A stretch of DNA of 64,000 nt, from NCBI GenBank assembly GCA_009809945.1, contig WTPW01001634.1, positions 71,318 to 135,317 of the forward strand. Reading direction: 5' to 3'. The DNA comes from Gigaspora margarita (taxonomy: Eukaryota; Glomeromycota; Glomeromycetes; Diversisporales; Gigasporaceae). Made by a program: the position numbers and the translations under genes. The notes beneath the pieces are model-generated. The model was not told where the DNA came from, ran no database searches, and saw nothing but the letters and a program-made list of their open reading frames with translations. Below, piece by piece: positions 56,646 to 64,000 of the stretch; position 1 is the first letter of the stretch, and each line of letters opens with the position of its first letter.

Positions 56646-57935
56646 AGGTGAATATGGGTATTATGGCACAGTTAAGTATTTTGGCTAATAATAGATGATG
56701 TATCAATCAGAATTAAATGATTTTGGTACCATTGGATTCGTCACATCAAGGCGAATCAAATGGTACCAAAATCATTCAATTCTAAGGGGAGTATCAAAAA
56801 TTAGATGATTTTTTAGGGGGGAGAGGGGTAAAAAATATTGAAATTATATATAGGAACCTAACCAAATTTATATTAAGAAGGGGGGAGGGGGGTAGGCCTC
56901 TAATAAAAAATAATTAGGTGATTAATGACATGGCCCTAATCACTAGATCATAAGATATCGTTAATTAAAAAATACAAGGTAAAATAATAAATTATAATGC
57001 AGGTACCAATTATGGCACACATACTATTTTTCATGATCTATTGAGATCTATTGATCAGAATCAAATGATTTTGATACTATTTGATTCATCTAATTGAGAC
57101 AAATCGAATGGTACCACAATCATATGATTTTGGCTGATATTTCTCAATATATCATAATTTAACCAAAATAAGTTGCGCAAAGCAAATTTTAAAATTAACA
57201 TAAAATAATGAATAACTCTTGGTAGGACAGTCCATTTTCAATAATTTTACCACCAAAATGTCCATCTTGAAGAGGCATTCCAACAAGCCCAAGCTCACTA
57301 AAATCCAATCACAGGATCATAGGATTGCTAAGGTTTTTGTATTGTTTTTAACAAAAATTTAATTAGTTAAACTTATATATTTTCATCAAAACAACAATAA
57401 AACCTTAACGATCCTGTGATCCCATCACTGGATTTTAGCGAGTTTGGGCTTGTTGATATTGCCTCTTCAAGGCAGACATTTTGGTAATAAAAGTATCAAA
57501 AATGGACTGTTCTACCAAAAGTTATTCATTATTTTATGTTAATTTTAAAATTTGTTTTGCGCAGCTTATTTTGGTTAAATTATAATATCTTGAGAAATAT
57601 CAATCAGAATCATATAATTTTGTTACTATTCAATTTGTCTTGATGAGACGAGTCAAATGGTGCCAATATTACACGATTCTGATCAATGTTTTACAAGATA
57701 TTGCTTTATACTGCAATACTTTTATCGCCATAATACCTTTATTTACTTTAAATATTACTTTAATGGTAATATCTCATGATCTATCAGTCAGAATTCTATG
57801 ATTTTGGTGCCAACAATTTGTCTCACTGTGACGAATCGATTGGTACCAAAATCATAGAATTCTGATCAGTAGATCATAAGATATCGGTAGTGCACCATAA
57901 TTGGTAGTGCGCTATACTACCCATATTCACCTTAT
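56646..57935. repeat. 1.3-kb long palindromic element
   Basis: Ends TAAGGTGAATATGGGTA at left and its complement at right. Inside, TGGTACCAAAATCAT and GATCATAAGATAT recur, and central arms 57136-57365 and 57385-57600 are nearly complementary (GGACAGTCCATTTT..., AAGCCCAAGCTCACTAAAAT). No coding frame. A transcript would form a very long hairpin. Target duplication not clear. Confidence 0.82.
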
Positions 57936-58592
57936 ATTTTAAAAAAATACAATTTTAGGCCAAAGGGCCTTTAATTAATAAGTTTGAAGATTTTTGCAAT
58001 GAAATTTGGGTATTATATATATTTTAAAGTTTAGGACAAGTTTATTTAAGAGTAAAAACTAGGATAACTTAATAAATTATAAAGTTATAAGGATTTTTTA
58101 AAATAATTAAATTGGAGAATTTGTGTACAAGTAATTAGCAGAGAGTGTTAAATATTAATAAATTACGTGTTACTTTTGAGATATTAAAATATAAAAAATC
58201 TTTAGTATTCAATCTATATTATAAAACTCATTAAAAGACATATTTAATAGCCATATTATTATAGTTAAAATTATAATTTGTAATATGATGTCCTAGAATT
58301 ATTGATTGTTAAAAACAAAATACATTGATATTATCCAATGTTATAATTTTTAATATTAATAATGTATTTTACTCTTTTTCAACATATATGTGATTTTTCT
58401 AATATGAATACAAATATAAGCTATTCTATAAATTATATTCTATAGATTCTATTCTATAGATTTATTCTATAGATTCTATTATTACAGTTAATATAACACT
58501 GCACTCATTTTTTATATTATATAGTATATATTCATATCAACAAACAATAGCTAACAAAACCAATGCTTCTAATTGTATGTATCTCTTATAAC
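57936..58592. other. AT-rich stretch with a small minisatellite
   Basis: About four repeats of TATTCTATAGATT at 58430-58485; no gene. Confidence 0.55.
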
Positions 58593-58913
58593 TACCGTAT
58601 ATTCCCGAAAATAAGCTACTCCGAAAATAAGCAACCCCCCTGATTTTTTTCAAAAATCTCAAAAAACGCGTTAGCAGTTGCTACATATAAAAGTCTAAAT
58701 TTTACTAAGTAAACCTCAAAAGTGCCATTAAGTAAACTTGTTCAGGACACAAAAATACACTTACAGTAAAAATTTCATGTCATTTGGATAACTTTTTATT
58801 AGTACGTCTTTCAATTTTTCAAAAAATTCAACAATTCAAAAATAAGCAACCCCCCATTTTTTCGTGTAATTTTTGCCCCAAAAAAGGTTGCTTATTTTTG
58901 GGAATATATGGTA
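58593..58913. mobile_element. MITE with TACCGTATATTCCCGAAAAT termini
   Basis: Left TACCGTATATTCCCGAAAAT then AAGC; right end reversed TACCATATATTCCCAAAAAT then AAGC. CCCCCC blocks lie inside both ends. TA may be the target duplication (element 58595-58911). Related termini at 2608 and 3956. Confidence 0.82.
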
Positions 58914-59294
58914 TTACAAGCAACCTAAATATTTATAAATAAGAGTTTTATAAGTATAGAGCACATATTGTACTTGCTATTTATCAGTCATATAACTTAT
59001 ACTTACCTGAAGTACATTTGTATATACATTTATAATTCATATTTGTGCCTTATAAAAGTCATACAAATTGTGAGATGCATGAGATGCATTTTGACAAACT
59101 GTTTACATTATGGCCACAAAACATTCCAGTTAAGTTTAGTAAAAATTGAACAATTTTTTGATAAGTTTGTCATATGATATAATCCTATTTTTATGTTTTT
59201 GAGATACAACATCTTGTGTAACTATACTGCATAAATCGAACTTCTGTCATACTTCTTGTGCTCTAATTGAAAGTTAAAGAGTAGGTTCTTCTGA
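58914..59294. other. No gene supported
   Basis: A 69-codon frame at 58968-59177 is Tyr/Ile-rich and shows no domain; not called. Confidence 0.4.
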
Positions 59295-59507
59295 TTCTAA
59301 TGATAGTTAAATTGGCAAAATTGGCTTGGTGAAACCCAAAATACTTGGAATCAAAGAAGTAAATATAAGGATCTGCAAATTCACTGTTATACAAAATATA
59401 ATACTTTGTATAATGGTGAATTTGCAAATTCTTATGTTCTCTTCTTTGATTCCAAGTATCTTGTATTCCACCAAGCCAATTTTGATGATTTAACTACTAT
59501 TAAAATC
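59295..59507. repeat. Hairpin with AAATTGGCTTGGTG arms
   Basis: Arms of about 100 bp; TTGGAATCAAAGAAG and CTTCTTTGATTCCAA pair, centre ACAAAATATAATACTTTGT at about 59390. Confidence 0.82.
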
Positions 59508-59514
59508 AGAAAAA

Positions 59515-59850
59515 CATTCTTTTAATAGCATCTTTCATATTTTCAAAAGATTATTTTGACCAATCATATCATTATATAAGGTGAGTCACTCATTTGACTT
59601 AAGAATATAGTAAAGAATTGGTCAACTTTAGTAGAAGATTTTTAGCCCCTTGCTTAAAATTAAGAACTAAAACTTTGAACAAAGAGTATTAAATGCCAAA
59701 GAATATATATTTAAAATTTAAAGAGAATTATATATATTTACTTTTAAATAAATTCAATTTAAATAATTTTTTGCATAAATTTACATATAAAATTGGGTGA
59801 GTCAACTTATTTGATCTATAAGTAACTTGGACATGTCCCTTGACAAATAA
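59515..59850 (-). repeat. Dispersed repeat, inverted partner of 34367-34705
   Basis: Reverse complement shares TCAAGGGACATGTCC, AAGTTGACCAATTCTTTAC and GAAAGATGCTATTAA in the same order as 34367-34705. It directly follows the hairpin at 59295-59507. Confidence 0.75.
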
Positions 59851-60641
59851 GGAATTTATAGAGTTTACTCAAATTTTACAAGAAGTAATCCTATAAGCCT
59901 TATTTTTTAATGCTTGTTTTTCCCTACAATATTAGTATAATAACTCTAAACTAGTAGCAGTTTACAATTGTGTATGAAAATAAATTTTATGGTCATGATA
60001 AAGGTTATTAAATATTGCATAGTAGCATTTATTTAGTAGTGTTATCATATCGAAAAATAATTAAAATTTATAATGTACAGTGAATACATATATACTTACT
60101 TAGTAATACATTTTAATTTCATAAATAAAATGTTATAAAAAGGTGCCAAAAATCCAAACTTGATAAGGATGATTTTCTAATGCTAAAATTCATATCAAGT
60201 CAAAATTAATGCTATAATTGTCGAAAGTAATAAATTATGTATATACTGATATGTTATTAATAAATATAATAATATTAAATTCTGTGATAATTATAAATAT
60301 GATTTATAAACTTTTTATCTTAATTCTAAAATACACCTGGATGAAAATTGTGGAATTATATTCCAAAAAAAAAACCAATAATTGTGAATATTATGGTGCA
60401 ACTTGGTAAATATTGGCATGTGAAAAGCCTAAAAAGAGAATTAATATATGCAATATTATAAATAAATATCATATACAATTGAAAAAGGAAGAAAATAATA
60501 TGACAACAATGGAACTAAAATCAAAAATAATAAAATTTCTATTGAGAATGAATTAACAATCATTGTTAATACAATAGTTCTAAATAATGTTGATTCTAAA
60601 TTTGCTGAAAACAAATTTAAAGAAGGCTATGGTAATATATA
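59851..60641. other. AT-rich stretch, no gene supported
   Basis: A short possible coding relic (NELTIIVNTIVLNNVDSKFA, about 60550-60610) could not be identified. Confidence 0.35.
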
Positions 60642-60644
60642 AAA

Positions 60645-61628
60645 AGAATTGCTATTGCCACCTCTATTTTTGCTAATGTCACCTCTAGCCTAAACTTTGA
60701 CCCTTCCAACCCAGGCATGTATAACATAGTACAAACAGAGATCATATGACTTTGGATTCTTGCATTTTGACTAATGACTAGATTACACAAAATCCAGTTC
60801 ATGTGATCCATGTAACAATAATAGCCAATCAAAATTGTAGGTTCAAATTAATAACAAAATAAGCTACCATAATCAACAATAGTTGCTATATAGTAAAGCA
60901 GTAGTAAAGCCAAAATTCTACTATGTAAATCAATTATCATCACTTAAGTAAACTTATTTGGAAGATCAAAATATACTTATTTGATGATCCACCAGTCATC
61001 TGGTGCAAGATCATAGTGTAACGTGACGCAGATCTCATATGTTTATCATATAGGGTGTAAATGCTGAGTTTCTCTAAGGAAATTTTTTTTTGTAATAAGT
61101 TAACAGCCAATGCCCACTAATTGAAAGTTGTAGAGCTCACTGAGACGCATCTAAAGGAGGTGAGATCGTCCAAATTGGCCCAGTGGTTGCTGAGATATCT
61201 TTAAAAAACGATTGGCCGACTATATAAAATTACTATGTGTTTACATAGTAATTTTATATAGTCGGCCAATCGTTTTTTAAAGATATCTCAGCAACCACTG
61301 GACCAATTTGGACGATATCACCTCCTTTAGATGTGTCTCAGTGAGCTCTACAACTTTCAATTAGTGGGCATTAGCTGTTAACTTAGTATGAAAAAAAAAT
61401 TTATATGTATAATTGTCAAAAAATCTTGGCATTCCATGCTTATGTAATTTACATAGTGATCTGCGTCACGTTACACTATGATCTTGCACCAGATGACTGG
61501 CGGATCATCAATTATAGTAAATTTTTATCAAGATTAGAGAACATTTTATTATTTGACTTTTAATTTTTATGTTCGATGAAAAAATTAAAATTTTTTAAAA
61601 AAATAGGGGGTGGCAATAGCAATTCTCT
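60645..61628. mobile_element. Element with GAATTGCTATTGCCACC termini
   Basis: Left GAATTGCTATTGCCACCTCT and, reversed right, GAATTGCTATTGCCACCCCC, both then ATTTTT. Internal CACTTAAGTAAACTTATTTGG and TTATTTGACTTTTAATTTTT motifs are shared with the MITEs at 2608-4429. It is split by the hairpin at 60981-61512. Confidence 0.68.
60981..61512. mobile_element. 532-bp foldback element
   Basis: Almost perfect palindrome: ends TGATGATCC.CCAGTCATCT then GGTGCAAGATCATAGTGTAA; centre CTATGTGTTTACATAG at about 61232-61247, flanked by GTAATTTTATATAGTCGGCC arms. Sits between two parts of the 60645-61628 element; ATT adjoins both ends. Confidence 0.85.
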
Positions 61629-62940
61629 AGATATATAATCATAATATTTTTTAATTTTTTTATAGTTTCAGAAATGTATATATACATGTTATGTAAATTG
61701 AGGAATTTTTACTAATTGCTATTGGCTACTGCATACAGTATTCCCAAAGATAATACCCTGTGATTAAGACCTGGGTATTATTCATCTCTCATCTGGCTTA
61801 ATTTTTGAATAATATCCAGGGTGTAACTCTATTTAATTTAATACTATGATGTATTCCACAAATATAGTACCTGGTTTTTTACACAATACCTACAGGTACT
61901 TTTCAATTTTAAAAGCAAAGTTCTTGAATAAGACCCAGGTACTATAGCAGTTGCTAACGGTAAAAATGGTACAAACCTTTATTGTTATAAATTTTTTTAA
62001 TATTAAAAAAATAAATTTTATTTTTATATTATTTCTGAGAGGCTATTTTCTGAGGCTGTTATATAACATGCTGTTATGAATAGATTTATCTTTGTTAAAA
62101 ATTCTATATAAAAATGTTTTTACAAATTCTAAAAAATATTTAGAGCTATTAAAATTTTTATTATGAATTGTGTAGACTTAATATACTTTAAAAAAATATA
62201 AAAAGGTATTTAATTTTTAGATTAGTAATTATTTGCTTTCAAAAACTGCCACAATGTAGTACAATATATTACCAGTAGTACAGTATGCTACTATCCATAA
62301 ATTTTCATTGCTAGGTTCAACAGTATTTCTTTACTGCGATATTTTAAAATTCCAGACAGTGCATTTTTTCCCCATTATTTGTCTTTTACCTGATGTCAGG
62401 TGATCAGCCTATCATTAGGTAAATTAATCACTATCATACAATAAGAATACTTATATATTATAGTACTTTAGACAATATAAAAATCAATATTTTTTATGAA
62501 TCTTATCGTTATTACTGATAACATAAAAAAAACAATCATATATTTGGTTAGTGCAAATTCAATATTAGTATGGAAAGCACCAATAAAATAATACCCATCA
62601 AATGATTGTAATTGAGGTAACCTGTAATTTTAAAATACATGCATTAATAATGAATGAATTTTTTCCATATTTTTCTTAGCAAGGCCAAATAAAAATTTGA
62701 TTATCCAATTGAAAGCATAACATAATGTGCCAATAGCAATCAAGACAAAACCTGTACAATATGCAAATTCAGAAATCATGCATCTAACAATAATAATATT
62801 AAACACTTAAATATAAATACACAGCCATGTGATGAAAGATTGTGAAGTTTAAGTATAATTTTCATGTTATCACTACATTTAATACATCATTCAATCAGTT
62901 TTGGACATACATTAAAGATGCCTCATAACCTTACACTACG
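61629..62940. other. AT-rich stretch, no gene seen
   Basis: Contains scattered AATACCC/GGGTATT and AGACC.GGGTA words at 61755-61945 that may be a decayed inverted-repeat element; nothing coding recognised. Confidence 0.4.
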
Positions 62941-62941
62941 T

Positions 62942-64000
62942 GATATTTACATATCACTTTGTTCCTGGTATATATTACTAGTCAATCGAGATGTTATACT
63001 ATATTACACTCTAAATTTTTTACTATATAAATTTATATTAAAAACATATAAAATTACTATATAACTTTAAAGCCATGATTCTTTTGGATTTACAAACCAA
63101 TTATTTTCAAATTTGAGATTAAGTATATCAAGAATAGCAGAATAAAATCACTTAGAACAGTTTTTTAAATTCGTATAAAATTGAAGAATTTACTAATAAA
63201 ATTTTATGAAAAAGAAAATTTTATTAAATCTAAAACCACAATTATATGTAAAATTTTATGCTAAACAAAGTTTACTTAGGTGACAAAATTGGTTGTCTTA
63301 ATAAAAAAAAAGTTTTCTATATACTAAAGCTAAAAATTTCAAAATTTCTATATATAACTTTTTTTTTGTTAAGAAAATCTAGTTTGGGCTTGTAAGTAAA
63401 ATTGTTCAGCATAAAATTTTATGACAATAATAAAGGGTAGAATTCAATTTTTAAAAAAAAATTTTTTTTTTACAAAATTTTGATTCAATTTTTTACTTAG
63501 TAAAATGTTTAAAAAATTGAATTCTACCCTTTATTATTGTCATAAAATTTGTGCTAAACAATTTTACTTACAAGCCCAAACTAGATTTTCTTAACAAAAA
63601 AAAAAGTTGTATATAGAAATTTTGAAATTTTTAGCTTTAGTATATAGAAATCTTTTTCTTTATTAAGACAACCAATTTTGTCATCTAAGTAAACTTTGTT
63701 TAGCATAAAATTCTACATATAATTGTGGTTTCAGATTTAACAAAATTTCCTTTTTCATAAAATTTTTTTAGTAAAATCTTCAATTTTTATAGGAATTTAA
63801 AAAACTGTTCTAAGTGATTTTATTCTACTATTCTTGACATACTTAATCTCAAAATTTGAAAATAATTGGTTTGTAAATCCAAAAGAATCATGGCTTTAAA
63901 GTTATATAGTAATTTTATATGTTTTTAATATAAATTTATATCGTAAAAAATTTAGGTGTGACATCTCGATAGACTGTTACGTGATATACATCACTCCATT
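62942..64000. repeat. Palindrome of more than 1 kb reaching the window end
   Basis: Arms 62942-63460 and 63466-64000 are reverse complements with few differences; markers ACATCTCGAT/ATCGAGATGT at the outer side, AAGCCATGATTCTTTTGGAT, AACAAAGTTTACTTAG and the centre AGGGTAGAATTCAATTTTT. TTTACTTAG-type and TTCAGCA motifs recall the hairpin at 12-192. No gene. The true outer end may lie beyond the window. Confidence 0.9.

Overview
The window is a repeat-dominated, AT-rich eukaryotic region with spliceosomal introns (GT...AG) and no intact host gene that I can defend. Decayed fused urease, fragments of an expanded serine/threonine or TKL-like kinase family, DUF7869-like and RecQ-like transposon genes, many hAT-like miniature elements and two LINE lineages fit an arbuscular mycorrhizal fungus (Glomeromycotina, Rhizophagus- or Gigaspora-like). 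That assignment is an inference from gene style, not a search result. Gaps of N (17971-18224 and scattered single N) show draft assembly.

Region 1 (1-12.5 kb): two copies of the same urease gene in opposite orientation, both pseudogenes. The plus copy (about 1235-6243) is split by a 2.2-kb hAT-like element (2391-4619). That element contains two palindromic MITEs, one of which carries a pogo-like element with a TA duplication. A second small MITE sits at its right edge. The minus copy (about 12465-9787) is better preserved. Between them lie a kinase fragment and a 2-kb low-complexity block.

Region 2 (12.5-16.4 and 30.8-33.2 kb): tandem palindromic units, each with two convergent tRNA-like sequences. 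They are interspersed with palindromes centred on telomere-like TTAGGG/CCCTAA and with other MITEs, including two hAT elements with 8-bp target duplications.

Region 3 (16374-30767): one of those palindromic units is interrupted by a 14.4-kb element with about 32-bp terminal inverted repeats. Minisatellite arrays lie inside both ends in opposite orientation, and the element carries one multi-exon gene of DUF7869 type that looks like an RNase H-fold transposase. Its introns host a 5'-truncated LINE (21040-24366, 18-bp target duplication) and a 3.4-kb TTAA-flanked element (24622-27993), which holds a further hAT MITE and hairpins.

Region 4 (34.8-55.6 kb): a long decayed LINE on the minus strand (endonuclease, YMDD reverse transcriptase, RNase H). 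It is opened by three later insertions with diagnostic target duplications: a 344-bp hAT MITE (ATTATATA), a 1.5-kb Tc1/mariner-like element (TA), and a 10,050-bp TTAA-flanked element (42221-52270). The last encodes a Kolobok/Mutator-like DDE transposase followed by a RecQ-type helicase, plus kinase and unknown-gene fragments.

Region 5 (55.6-64 kb): no gene recognised; a hAT MITE, several long palindromes (1.3 kb at 56646-57935 and more than 1 kb running to the window end), and a hairpin inserted in another element.

The two best candidates for something new are the DUF7869 giant element with minisatellite termini and the transposase-plus-RecQ TTAA element.
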